A stretch of 64,000 bases of DNA. Source: Cyrtodaria siliqua (Eukaryota; Mollusca; Bivalvia; Adapedonta; Hiatellidae). Made by a program: the position numbers and the translations under genes. The stretch lies in assembly GCA_037043455.1 (NCBI GenBank), contig JAWPHD010001439.1:248001-312000 (forward strand), written 5' to 3'. Positions 34,950 to 46,849 of the stretch are shown here, one piece after another (position 1 is the stretch's first letter; each line of letters starts with the position of its first letter). The notes under the pieces are model-generated. The model made no database searches and was not told where the DNA came from. It worked only from the letters and a program-made list of their open reading frames with translations.

Positions 34950-35400
34950 TATTTTTGATTGATTGATTGATTGATTATTGATTATTGATTGTTGATTTAG
35001 TATTGATTGATTATTTATTGATTGATTTTATTTGTTATCTATTGATTAATGATTGATTATTTATTGATTGATTGATTATTTAGAGATTATTTATTGATTA
35101 TTTATTTTATTGATAATACATTTTTTGATAATTTATTGATTGATAATTTATTGATTAATGATTGATTGATTATTTATTGATTATTTATTGATTATTTATT
35201 TAACTGATTATTTTATTGACAATTTATTTATTGATAATTTATTTATATTTATTTATTGATAATTTATTTATTTATTTATTTATTGATAATTTATTAATTG
35301 ATTTATTTATAATTTATTTATTAATTATTGTGTTGTTTTTTCTTATTGATTTGTTGATTGATTGGTTTTGGGGTTTATTTATTCATTCATTTATAGATTT
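34950..35400. repeat. (TTGATTGAT/TTTATTGAT)n simple-sequence tract
   Basis: Long imperfect runs of GATT, ATTTATTG and TTATTTAT units; low complexity. Confidence 0.9.
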
Positions 35401-35409
35401 ATTGATGTA

Positions 35410-36875
35410 TAATCTTTCGTTTTGTTTTTGTATTTCCCCCTTTGTTTTCTTGAGCTTTATTATGTGCCTGAGTACATATGCCTATTAGCTAAGATTGTTT
35501 TGTTGTTTTTACATGCTTGAAGATAAGAAAATAATTGATTTACTCACGACATTAGGAGTGAGTAAATATATACTTTAAGTTTTTGTGAAGGTAATATATG
35601 TCAAAATAAATATTTCTTACTTTGACCTTTGGCCAATTCACCGAGTATGGCACAGTGTAAACATCAATATATCACTTTTTAAAAGGTCTAAAATAAATAA
35701 ACCTGTACCTACCAAACCCACCCCCTGTCCAACATTTTAATTTAGGCCACCCTTCTATAGTTGGTTTGATCATTCAGGACAGGATGAGTTTGCTATGCGA
35801 CTACATGTTTGGGAAGTGTAAATAAAGTTGAAAAGTTAATCGGTACAGTTTTGTCGTCTATTTCAATGTTTATGTTATAAGCGACAATTTTACCCAAATC
35901 GATTGGTTGTAGTACACATTCCATTTAACACATATAACACATCTAATTTTAGATATGAAAACGTTAGCGTTTTTATAACAAGAGATAAAGATTAAAATCC
36001 GACAGGTGGTCAATTTAATTATACTTTCAGTGTAAATTACAAATTTATTTAGATTGTTAATTTACATAAACTGTTATAATAATATATGCAAACAATCAAA
36101 ATCACTCACCCGTTTAAAAAAAAAACAGCGGTTATATTATACTTCTGCTAAGACATAGTTTACATGTGCAGTCCGTGTGGCTATTCCTATTTTTCCAACT
36201 CCATTGCTTAGTTCCAATGTATGTACAAGGTGAGCACTTAACCTAACAAAGTATTGAGCACTTAACCTAACAAAGTATTATTTTTCCCCGCACTTTGGGC
36301 AGAGGCATTTTGACAAGCTTAATGTATACCCGAACGCCATCTTGATTATATTGGATCTAAAAGCGTGGCACTGTTCTATTGTCATTAATATTACGTAACT
36401 AGATATAAATATACATTCAAAAGAAAAATCAAAGACATTAATTCCACGTACAAATACAATTCCCCATTAAACAACTTAAACTGCAAATTACATTTTCTTC
36501 AGCAATAAACTTAAACAAATAAGTTTAATGAAACATTCACTATCTAAAAGGATAAATACTCGTATTTAAATTTGGACAACAGTAACAAAGTTCAAGAAGT
36601 GTCGCTATGATATATAATGAACTCATACAATACAACTCAACTGAGGTCCAAAGCAAGTGAACCATAGAGACATAGAGGGCTCTAAAACTTAACTTAAAGA
36701 TCTCAAAAGAGCGAATGGAAGAAATCTAAATGGACACAGCAGCCAAGGATCTCTCTCGTCGATGAAAAGATAACTGTTACAGTTAATTTCAGATGGTATC
36801 AGATGATTGTAGTTATCTGTCTTACAGTAGCTCAGCAGTATTGCCTGAAATAAAGTTGATGCTTTGTCAGGTTTG
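35410..36875. other. Gene-free stretch
   Basis: AT-rich. The only structure seen is a 25-bp tandem duplication (GAGCACTTAACCTAACAAAG) near 36232-36281. Confidence 0.5.
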
Positions 36876-37689
36876 TTGTCAATCTCATTAAAATCAGACC
36901 CCTAACCACGCTACGATGCTCTACGTATAGACGCGTAATACACGGCTGGTAATCAGTGGAGCTACCTCCGTTTGGAATTACAGGTAAACAAGGTGGGTAT
37001 GCTTTGCTATTTCTTCGTTATTTTCTTTATTCAGCTTCGGCAGTTGACTCTTACAAGGGTAGGAACGTACGTCACGGACTCCTGCAATTATGATAGCACG
37101 TACACGTGCCAACGCTCGATTCGGTGAGTAAAACCTTCTTTTTTTCTATGAATGCAATGATATTTGTAAAATTGAACTAGTGCAGAAAAGGAAGCCTGCT
37201 CACAATTATATGTAAACGCATGTGACTTTCCAAAAGCATTTACGGTTAAGTCCTGAAAACGCGACAAAGTCAATTTGAATTCTGATAGTGCCTACACACA
37301 AACACTTGACATTTGAAAACTTGTTAAATTTGGTCTTATTTCAACTTTTCTAAGTGAAAAGAATCTGAGCCGGAGATGTGTTACTCCAAGCCGTTTTAGA
37401 TATGCAATATTCCATGTCATTATTGCCTTGCTTGAAGACGTTCAGGCGGAATATTAGACATGATAGCGCGTACGAAGTGAAAGTTTGAGAGATAGCACGT
37501 ACACACAACATGAATAATTGAGAAAATGATGGATAGCTCGTACATAAAACTGCATGTGATTGGGTAGGTACATTCTGACATTTCTCAAATGATGCCTGTA
37601 AATCAAATGTGTGTTAATAGTGTACAAATGTACATGTCTGAGGCAGTCCCCAGTCTGTTCAACTTCCCCCAATAAAGTTATAGTCTGGC

Positions 37690-38330
37690 ACAAAAAAAAA
37701 ACGGAAAAGGATTCATATGGCGTAAAGGTGCCCAGTACAGATGGACTCGGAACAACACAATTTATATCTGATTCAACAGGCTCGCATCTGCCTCTTCTGG
37801 CTTCACCCGCGACAACTTGTGAAGTGTTTTTAAATCCAGACATACATCTCAGGAATTTCCCGCTAAATAACTGCCAACCGAGCTTCCAAAATTTCTTGCT
37901 TTCTTCACTATATCTCATAGAAGATGTCGTCTCCTCACCATACCACGCAACAACTTCAGTCCATAACAAGAATGCCATATATTTTACTGGCTGGACACCC
38001 TGATCAATTTGCCGGAAAAAATCTAGAACACACATTCTTAATTCCTTCTTTGGCGAGTTTTTTAATGACGTCCGGTGCCAACTCAATCATTTCTCGAATA
38101 TCTTCTTTAAGTCAATCATCATCTTCCCAATTCGCAGAACTTTCACCCGGTCTCAAATCATTGGATGTTAAATAAATGAGCCCAGCAAGATCACTCGGGT
38201 CATCATTATCTCGAAGAGTCACATTGTCCTGGTGCGTCTTGTGTAGAGGGAGACTCGGTGATTTCGTCGCAATATAATATGGGCTTGAAACACACAAACA
38301 AGTCTTAGAGTCCAATTTAGACAGAATAGC
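37690..38330 (-). pseudogene. Decayed ORF of the inner element, unrecognised family
   Basis: The minus strand reads DDPSDLAGLIYLTSNDLRPG and ANWEDDD, then a stop (TGA, 38112-38114). The same frame continues KEDIREMIELAPDVIKKLAK. A frameshift near 38030 follows, then IDQGVQPVKYMAFLLW, MRYSEESKKFWKLGWQLF, RCMSGFKN and ESDINCVVPSPSVLGTFTP to about 37690. The continuous protein-like composition across one stop and one frameshift shows an inactivated gene. I do not recognise a catalytic domain. Its position between matching TIRs suggests it belongs to the element. A T-rich acceptor (GATTTACAG) lies downstream near 37591-37599. Confidence 0.55.
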
Positions 38331-38445
38331 AAATATGAAAGTAGGTTTAAAATGAGAATATATTCAAAGACTGTTTAGCCTATTTCGTATTGAACAACGG
38401 GTGTTCTCAATTTTCAGTGAAGGTCATCCGTTTATACCAGTAACT

Positions 38446-38818
38446 AGACGGGTGTTCCCCGGAACACGTGTGTCGCCTGTCAGAGGTTTGTCAGTATAAC
38501 AAAATGTGTTGGACCTGATAAATTACCTTGACAAACTAGCCTGAGTAAGTTGTTTTTATGAGGGAAAAATCAGTATTTAACCCATATAATGACCTTCAGT
38601 GTGACCTTGACCTTTATATTTTAGTATGGTCATATCTATGTTGTCAAGATGAGTACATATTGAAAGTTTGATGAAGAAATATCAAGAAATGAGAAGTTAT
38701 AGCCAACGTTAACTTTTCGTGACCGCCTGACGGACGGACAGAGTAATGGACTGACGGACGGACGACAAAGTGATTTCTACGTATCGCATTTGTCTTCGAA
38801 AAGGTGACACAAAAACAG
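38446..38818 (+). mobile_element. Family C element, copy 2, inside element T
   Basis: Starts ACTAGACGGGTGTTCC with a perfect hairpin (GTGTTCC 38452-38458, GGAACAC 38461-38467) and TGTGTCGCCT (38469-38478). It ends after GACGGACGGACGAC with AGGTGACACA (38802-38811), complementary to the 5' motif at 9 of 10 positions. It separates the two coding remnants of element T. Confidence 0.7.
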
Positions 38819-39166
38819 CGCCATCAGTCGATGTTTCGTGCAAAATAAAAGCCCAAATCAATATCATCGATATATCCGAAACATCAATTCTGACTATAGT
38901 GCTTTCGGTATTTTTTAAAATGGTCGCATCTGATTTCGAATATTGTGAGTTGGGGCCAAATGCTTTTCACAATTGTATCGCCTGTCATTCCCAAACACAA
39001 AGTGTGCATACACAGTTTGGGGAAATAAAATACCATTGTATTTAATTAAGAGCAATAAATCCGCTAAATTGTATCAATGCAGATGCCATAACTTTACTGT
39101 CGTCATCAATTCAAAAATGTGTATGAACAATTTTTCTTTCAAATAAACTTTGCATTTTACAAATAC

Positions 39167-39448
39167 CTTCACGTGCTTCCGTCTCGAAAGCCAACCGCTT
39201 GGTGACTGGAGATTGTGTTATGGTTAAATTTGCACTATGTCTTCGTTTAACCGACTTCAGTGAATCTTTTGGTGAATTGTGAAGTTTCGGTGAGATTCCA
39301 GGACATGTAAATGTACTGCTGGCCAGAATAAGGTTTTTCACTGGAATTGTTCGTAAATTGTTATTAATGGATTTCCTCAATTCTCTCTTTTCTCGTTCAT
39401 TTTTCTGTTTAAAGTTAAGTTGGATTTTTTTCTGCTCATGGTGAATAT
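39167..39448 (-). pseudogene. Candidate exon of the inner element's gene
   Basis: On the minus strand a T-rich acceptor TATTTTTAG precedes 39448 and a donor GTGAAG|GTATTTG follows 39167. The 282-bp interval is open and phase-symmetric (1-1). It encodes a basic region (HHEQKKIQLNFKQKNEREKR) and a Ser/Pro/Lys-rich tail (PKDSLKSVKRRHSANL). This suggests a spliced gene whose later exon is 37690-38330, now separated by the family C insertion. Unrecognised family. Confidence 0.4.
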
Positions 39449-40354
39449 CTAAAAATATAAAACATTCCATATATCAACTAATTATTTGCATTAAATTAAC
39501 ATTAAATTAACGAACTTACTAACGTTTCCCCATTTTCTGCTTTTATGGGTTTGTGTGTACGTGCTATCTGTTTAAATGCGCTTTTCTCTTGTGTGTACGT
39601 GCTATCTCTCAAATTCTCACTTCGTACGCACTATCATGTCTAATTTTCCCTCTTAACGTCTTCAAACAAGGCAATAATGACATGGAACATTGCATATCTA
39701 AAACGGCTTGGAGTAACAAATCTCCGGCTCAGCTTTTTTTCACTTAGAAAAGTTGAAATAAGACCAGATTTAACAAGTTTTCAAATGTCAAGTGTTTGTG
39801 TGTACGCACTATCAGAATTCAAATTGACTTTGTCGCGTTTTCAGGTCTTAACCGTAAATGCTTTTGGAAAGTCACATGCGTTTACATATAATTGAGAGCA
39901 GGTTTCCTTCTCTGCACTAGTTCAATATTACAAATATCATTGAATTCATAGAAAAAAAGAAGGTTTTACTCACCGAATCGAGCGTTGGCGCGTGTACGTG
40001 CTATCAGAATTGTAGGTGTCCGTGACGTACGTTCCTACCCTTGTCGTATGTGTCTATGGTTAACAGACTGTGACTCATGTAAGTGGCAATACGCATGCTT
40101 TACAACTTGAATTCCTAGAGAACTCGTCTGAAAAACTTGAATGGTATAAACACATATTTTGTAATGTTGAAAGGTTACCATTTCACTTGCTGAAATGACA
40201 TTTTCGTAAACCAGTCTACTGAATCCATTCGCAACATCTCGCACACTGCTTTGCGGGATCCCGAAGAATGACGGGATTGGCCGAGCGTTCACGATCGGCA
40301 TGTAATCATTACTATTATATGTATATTAGCGTAGAAACATTCAGAAGTCTCAAT

Positions 40355-40420
40355 AGTGCAGTTGGTCGAGGCGCCAGGAAGGTAAGGTTCAAACCTGCTG
40401 ATTTGCCTTCTTTTTTTCTT
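40355..40420 (+). repeat. tRNA-like SINE head fragment
   Basis: TAGTGCAGTTGGTCGAGGCG (A-box-like) and GGTTCAAACCTG (B-box-like) are only about 25 bp apart, too close for a tRNA, and are followed by a T run. Probably a truncated SINE. Confidence 0.4.
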
Positions 40421-40464
40421 TTTTAATTTTCATTGGTTTATATTATTCCTTTACATTTTTCACT

Positions 40465-40892
40465 TTGATAACGCAATCTTATAATAACACATGGTAACAG
40501 TGAACAGTTTATATGTGTTGTAATGTACACTCTAACGCACACGTGAACAATTGTATTTCTGTGGTGATGTGTACTTCTAGCACGTCGTATTACAAGGTAA
40601 TTGTAATCAATATGTTACACATGTCAAGGTTTTTGAACAGAAAGAAGCGAGGTCGCCCACATTGATTTAAAATGCTTGGTAGGAAGAACCAGGGAGTAAG
40701 TATACTTACTCCCTGGAAGAACTGATGTTAAAAATCGGGAAGAAGGTAAGAAAAAACGGTCGTGGCGTGTTTATGTCTCCGTGACAACATTTTTTTTTTT
40801 CAATATTGTTTTAACACCCGTGACTTGATATATTATTATGTTAACTTCTTGTCTCTCGGCAGCTATTTTACGCTTGCGTAAAACCTTGCTTG
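40465..40892 (+). repeat. Interspersed repeat family R, copy 2
   Basis: Matches 24600-25005 (CACTTTGATAACGCAATC, TAGCACGTCGT, TGTTTTAACACCCGTGACTT, CTCGGCAGCTATTTTACG) and ends at the same CCTTGCTTGT edge, exactly where element O's left arm resumes. It therefore forms the right side of the insert splitting O. Confidence 0.7.
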
Positions 40893-42959
40893 TTTGCCTT
40901 GATATGAAAACCGAGGAAAGCATTTCCGTGTAGTTATGTAATCTTCGCACACGACCCAAAATTGTCCTCGAAAGATGCCTGATTTGACGCTCGTTCGAAC
41001 TTTGCAGTTTTTTCTCAACGTTATTGTCTCCACCGAGGTTTTTCCACATTGTTTACCTATTTACGCTCCATATCGACATGAATTCATCAAAATCAACCGG
41101 TTTGTGTCTTGACAAAATAAATAACACGGAGAACGTTTCTGGGGGAGAAACACGCGATTTCTTAGAAGAGATAGCTCCAATGCCATGGAGATAGCACCAA
41201 TGACAATTTATGAGAATGCCATTTTTTACTATTTCGTACGACTTTACTCTTGGTTAAAACACAATATGCGTTCCAAACTAATGTTTGCATCAACTTTCTA
41301 TCCGTTTTGTGTCCGTAATAGTACTCTGTAATAATGTACCCACTCACCACGGTGTCCACGTCCTTCGGCTCATGTGTGCTAAAACAGGTGTATGCATGTA
41401 TTGTGTACATACAGTTCCGTACAATTTACATACCTCTGGAAATTCTTCGGGTACAGTTATAATTAAAACAATTGTTAATGTACTACTAACTATACATTTT
41501 AGAGAAACGCGTACTTACTATATGCAACGTCTTTGGTCCCGTCCCTTCAGTATTTTATCCGCAAACCCAAAATGTATATAATAGATAATACGAAATCACT
41601 GCTAGACACGCAATTGCATGAGAAAATGGTCTTATTCAATTTTGTGTTGGATGATGAGGTTCGTCTGATAAAGCTGTTAAAGGTAGTAAACATATTAACA
41701 ACATGGATGCAGACTTTTCATTATTTGTGTTTGTATTCCATAAAAACAATAAAGAACAAATTTGTGTAATTACGTACATCTAAATAGTTTATTTGTACTT
41801 TTTTTCTTTCTAAATGTAAAATACAAAGGATTTATATAGCTATACACTAGATAATATTTAATATAATTTTCAAAGACAACAACTGTTATCGGGCGTTTAG
41901 TGTATATACATGAGCCACTCTGTCATGAAGCATGTTAGCAGTAAATAACAAGTAGTCATGCTTGTTTAATGATCAGGTAGAGTCTTAAAGATACGATAGC
42001 TGAATATAAGGCTAGTGGTTGTATACCTAAAGCGAATGGGAGTTATGGTTCTTTCATATAACAGTGTATTATGATAATGGACAAGAGTGCCAAGTTTCAT
42101 CGCTTTCGGACATTTATGTTTTGAGAAATGAAGAAGAACAAAAACATTAACCACCACGTCAAACGCGTAAACGGACGGACGGGTGGACAGCAGATGCAGA
42201 CAGACGAAAATCACCAAACCATGCCTGGAATTGTTTCGCAATCCGGCTAAAAATCTGTTAGCAACAAACAGATTTGCATCAATATATATGGAAAAGGACT
42301 GCGTCATATAGTCAACTAGTATAAAGTGGATGCACCAATGCTTTTGGTATGTAAATTGTGTTTAAAACAAGTAGAATGTCGTATACGCAGTGGTAAATAC
42401 ATGACATTCCCATAAGCTGTCATTGGTGCTATCTCCATAGCATTGGAACTATCTCACTGGCACTGGAGTTATCTATTCTCAGAAATCGCGTATTTCTCCC
42501 CCAGAAACGTTCTACGTGTTATTTATTTTGCCAACAGGCGATATACGGACACCAGCTGGTTGATATTTGATGTGTTCATGTCGATATGTAGCGTAAATAG
42601 GCAAAGAATTAGGAAAAACCTCGGTGGCGAAGATAAAGTTGAGAACAAACTGCAAAGTTCGAACGGGCTAAAAGTCCCTGGCGTCATATTAGGCATCTTT
42701 CGAAACAATTGTGTGTCGTGTGCGAATCTTAAACATAACTACACGGAACTGCATTCCCCGATTTTTCATATCAAAGCAAATAAAGAAAATAACGAAGAAA
42801 TAGCAAAGCATACCCACCTGGTTTACTTGTATTTTTGGCGCTGAAACTAAGTACTTAGGAAGTGGCGATGGAGCACTTTTGCATATACCTCCAAACGGAA
42901 ATAGCTCCACTAATTACCGGCCGTGTAATAAAGATTTAATTTTAATGAGATTGGTCTGT

Positions 42960-43570
42960 TGTATCTATCCAGCGTATTCATTGAATTTAACACCAGTAAA
43001 TGATTTAATATAATTTGATAATGTACATATTCGACCTGTTTGACACATTGAAATGATTTATATATTGTAATATTATGTATGTACGACATATGTATATTGT
43101 TCACAAATTTATTTTAGATTCTATTCTATTCTAAGTTGTTTTCAAATGACTTTTTAAACGTTTAAAGCCTGAAATTGCGTTGTTTTTTGTTATTACTATG
43201 TGCTTACGATACATTGTTCACATGCATGTGTCTTAATATAATATTAATTCGGATGTATGCATGATACACTGTACAATTCTATTTCATATCAATTGTGTGT
43301 ATAAGAGTATATTTAAAATGACAATAGTCACTTACATTTTTTATTAGTTGAAAACAAGTTTACGATATTAATATGTATTGTCTTTTTCTGAAAAGTAAAT
43401 TTGCATAGCTAAGAATGCCTTATCTTTACTGCATGCATTGCTACATACATATAGTTACCGAAAGGACCAGTACTTGGAAATAAAGCATTACGTTATGATC
43501 ACTCAAACACGCAAAACTATAATTATATATAATGTTTCAAAACATTTATAATAATTTAAGACATTGTTAT
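42960..43570. other. Gene-free AT-rich stretch
   Basis: No supported feature. Confidence 0.5.
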
Positions 43571-43574
43571 ATTA

Positions 43575-45223
43575 TGACATCAAGAGCAACATTCCTGTAA
43601 AGTTTCATGACAATCCATGAAGTAGTTTCAGAGAAGTATTCACCACAAATGTTTCCAATATAATTCTATGTAAACAAAGATGGTCACTGACGGCCATGTT
43701 TGACATCAAATCGAAAAGAATTTTGTTTAGGACCAACTACATGTCATGCCAGTCATTCTAGTAAGGTTCCAAATCAATATCGTTTATAGTTTTTGAAAAG
43801 TAGTCGCCACAAACTTCGTATTTTTAAAATCTATTTTTAGCTACACTTGGATTTCCGCCCGACCTAATTTTTACTTAGGACCAACTAAACATCAAGAGCA
43901 ACATTCCAGCAAAGTTTCTTTAAAATCCATCATGTAGCAGAGGAGTAGTCGCCACAAATTTTTCCTAACTCTATGTAACCACAGATGGCCGCTGGCGGCC
44001 ATGTTTGATATCAAATTGAAATGAATTTTGGTTACGACCAACTACATTCGTGCCATCCATTTTGATAAAGGTTCCAAATCAATATCACTTATGGTTTTTG
44101 AGAAATAGTCGCCACACAAATCTATTTCTAGCGTAGCGGCCATCTTAAATTTCCGGCTGACCTGTATGTACGCTAGGATCAACTAGACATGAAAAGCAAT
44201 ATTCCTGTGAAGTTTCGTGAAAATCCGAAAAGTAGTTTCAAAGGAGTAGTCGCCACAAGCTTTTCCTGTATAACTATGTAACAAAGATGGCCTCTGCGAC
44301 AATGTTTGACATCGAATCGAATGAATTTTGTTTAGGACCAACTATGTGTCATGCCAGTCATTAGAAAGGTTCCAAATAAATAACACTTATGGTTTTTGAA
44401 AAGTAGTCGCCACAAACGTGTATCTTGTATTTCCGGCCGACCTGATTTTTGCCAGGATGAACTAGACAGCAAGAGCAACTTTCCTGTGAAGTTTCACGAA
44501 AATCCGTCATGTAGTTTCAGCTAGAGTAGTCGGCACAAGTTTTCCTATATAAGTCTATGTAAACAAAGATGGCCGCTGGAAGACATGCTTGATATCAAAT
44601 CGAAATGAATTTTGGTTAGGGCCAACTACATGTCGTGCCAGTCATTTTAGTTAAGGTTCCAAATCAATATCTCGTATGGTTTTTGAGAAGTAGTCGCCGC
44701 AGGACTGTATTTTAAAAATATATTTTTAGCCGTAGCGGCCATCTTGAATATCCGGCCGACCTGAATATTCGCTAGAATTAACTGGACATCAAGAGCAACA
44801 TTCCTGTTAAGTTTCATGAAAATCCGTCAGGTAGTTTCGGAGAAGTAGTCGCTAAAAGATTTTACTATGCACCTCTATGTAAACAACGATGGCCGCTTAC
44901 CGAATCAAAATCATTTTCGACGTATCATGCTGATCATTTTAGAAAAAGTCCCATACAATATCACTTATAGTTTTCAAGTAGTCGCTACAAACTTGTTTTT
45001 TAAAAATCTATTTTAGCTTTTGTCTTGTATTTCACATCAACTTGCATTTTTGCTAGGATCAAGTATACATTATGGGCAATATTCCTGTAAAATTTCATGA
45101 AAATCCATCCAGTAGTTTCAGAGGAGTAGTCGCTACGAAAAGAAAATTACAGACAGTCACACGGACGACGGACGCTGTGCCACGGCATAAGCTCTGCTGG
45201 TCTTTGATTAGTAGAGCTAAAAA
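43575..45223 (+). mobile_element. 'GTCGCTAC' tandem-array element, copy A2
   Basis: About five diverged ~310-330 bp monomers (GTAGTCGCCACAAACTT variants), the usual GGACGACGGACGC tract, and a full 3' hairpin: AGCTCTGCTGGTC (45190-45202) facing GATTAGTAGAGCT (45206-45218), followed by AAAA. The start lacks the CAAGAGGTCAATGACCT leader, so this copy is 5'-truncated. Confidence 0.7.
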
Positions 45224-45224
45224 C

Positions 45225-46610
45225 TAAAGGGGCTTGCGAATCCATCAATTCAGAACCATTTGCGGGAATCTGAAAAGTCAGGGGCAGACCACAAATGTTT
45301 CTTCTGGTGAGACGCAGGATGATCCTAGTCAGGAATTAACCACTGCACTGCGGACCTCTTGGCATCTGGGGAACACACTACATCATACGGGGCTTGATAG
45401 GAGATGAGGATGTTGGTGTATTAAGAGATGAAGAAGTTGACCCACTTCTTGAGTTCCTTCAAACACAAGGAGAACCAGCCGCAAGACATGCTCAGAAGAA
45501 CGATAAGGTTTACTCAGAAGACAGGAATTTAAGAATAGTTGGGACTAATACAACTGATCATGATAGGAATAGTAGATATGAAAATCGAACAGGAAAAGTA
45601 GCATTCAAGGACGACAGTCAAGCTCAAACACACACAGAAACAAAGAACAACTTTAAAGATGAATAACCACCCAATACTAAACGTGGCATGGGAGAACCAA
45701 CGCTGAAGGTCAACGAAGTGGTTACAAAAAGCAATATCTGGTTCAACTCCAGGACACAACAGAATATACAAAGTGTACAAGATGTGCCCAACGCCTAATA
45801 GCAATGTGGAAACTGCTAAAGGTTCTTTGGAGGAAGGCGTGTACCTGATTTCTGGACACAGGCTGGGGGCATATTTGAACCCAATGAAAACAACTCCAAA
45901 GACGTCAAACAGTTCAGGACCATCTCCCTGTTAAATCTGGAAGGGAATATATACTTTGCTGTCCTTGCCAGACGACTTACAGCATACATTACAGTAACAG
46001 GGATGTGGACATATCAGTGCAAAAAGGAGGTGTTCCTGGATTCTCAGGATGTGTGGAACTCTCAAGACTGCTGATAACAACGACTTAACAGTTATATTGT
46101 AAGATCTCGCCAATGCATATGGTTCTATGCCATATTAGTTGGTTGAGGCGGCTCTTAAACAGTATTACATACCGCACCCCATAAGGGAATATTCAAGAGC
46201 TACCTTGGTGCAATCTAACAACGGTTTGCTGCGGTTGACCAGATTACATCGTGGCAGAGGTTAGAGAAGGGAATAGTAACTGGATGAATAGTGGTGACTA
46301 ACCAAGTTAGGAATGAACCTGATCATTAACTCTGCCAAGACAAAAACCAGAGTGTCAAAGACTCCGTCTGGTATACATCTACAATCAGAGGCTTCATGGA
46401 TGATGATATTACCATCACTAAACAACACATGTACAATCTCGATGGGTACTTTATGCGCTAGACGAGATTGTTACCTGGGCAGGAATAATGTTCAAACCAA
46501 AGAATTCCACGAGCCTGACCATCAAGAAGGGTCAGATAACCACGAGTTTTACCATCAATAGAAGACAGCTCATTAAAAAAGACGCCAAACAACGTCCGGC
46601 TCTTGTAGTT
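45225..46610 (+). pseudogene. Non-LTR-type reverse transcriptase pseudogene
   Basis: Readable in changing frames: FRTISLLNLEGNIYF and LARRLTAYI (about 45920-45995), QKGGVPGFSGCVELS (about 46020), LANAYGSMPY (46105-46135), GFMDDDITIT with the FxDD catalytic motif (46393-46404), then DEIVTWAGIMFKPKNS and RRQLIKKDAK (to 46590). The motif order follows RT palm motifs, with many stops and frameshifts. A family D fragment sits inside at 45565-45650. Clade not resolved; no endonuclease seen. Confidence 0.65.
45565..45650 (+). repeat. Interspersed repeat family D, short copy
   Basis: ATCGAACAGGAAAAGTAGCA, ATTCAAGGACGACAGTCAA and CACAGAAACAAAGAAC closely match 3785-3850. Confidence 0.65.
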
Positions 46611-46619
46611 TCAGAGAAG

Positions 46620-46848
46620 AAGATTTAGTAAGTTTTTCCTATATCAGTCGATGTAAAAATGTGACCCCTGTGGCGAGGCCAAATTAGACCCCAGTGTCAC
46701 CATTCAAACAAACTTGGTACAGGACAATAAGTTGATGGTAAATACAAAATATTAAACCTTTGGCTCTTATAGTTTTTTTAAGTTGTTCCCTATATAAGTC
46801 TATGTAAAACTGTGACCCCTGGGGCGGGGCCAAATTTGACCCCAAGTA
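46620..46848 (+). repeat. Two-unit ~170-bp repeat
   Basis: CCTATATCAGTCGATGTAAA / CCTATATAAGTCTATGTAAA and GTGACCCCTGTGGCGAGGCC / GTGACCCCTGGGGCGGGGCC mark two diverged units. Confidence 0.7.
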
Positions 46849-46849
46849 T

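Larger units (their letters stand above)
37053..40044. mobile_element. Inner long-TIR element (T) with iterated subterminal motif
   Basis: Bases 37053-37508 are the inverted copy of 39590-40044 (~455 bp each), with ends ACAAGGGTAGGAACGTACGT...CCCTTGT. The motif (T)GATAGCACGTACAC is repeated in the arms: 37091-37105, 37283-37298 (variant), 37461-37476 (variant), 37491-37507 and 37532-37545 (variant), with mirror copies on the right including one inside at 39551-39570. Such iterons are typical transposase-binding sites. The interior carries a decayed gene on the minus strand (37690-38330, 39167-39448) and a later family C insertion. I found no clear flanking target duplication. Confidence 0.7.
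36880..42955. mobile_element. Outer long-TIR element (O), interrupted in its left arm
   Basis: The right arm 42418-42955 is the reverse complement of two separated blocks on the left. 36880-37033 (ACACGGCTGGTAATCAGTGG ... GGTGGGTATGCTTTGCTATT) pairs with about 42770-42955. 40893-41213 (GAACGTTTCTGGGGGAGAAA, GGAGATAGCACCAATGAC) pairs with 42418-42770. The left TIR is therefore split by a ~3.86-kb insert (37033-40892). The core (41214-42417) has no recognisable transposase. TIR length is roughly 480-540 bp. Confidence 0.65.

Noticed and set aside
37454..37690. C-terminal continuation of the minus-strand ORF at 37454-38086
   Set aside because: This part reads through a probable splice site and the iteron/TIR sequence, so it is not part of the protein.
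41162..41769. ORFs in the core of element O
   Set aside because: Checked for transposase motifs and found none; composition is not protein-like across stops.
42443..42844. 133-residue ORF and its counterpart on the minus strand at 40771-41049
   Set aside because: Both lie in the inverted arms of element O and correspond to the same TIR sequence; no coding bias.
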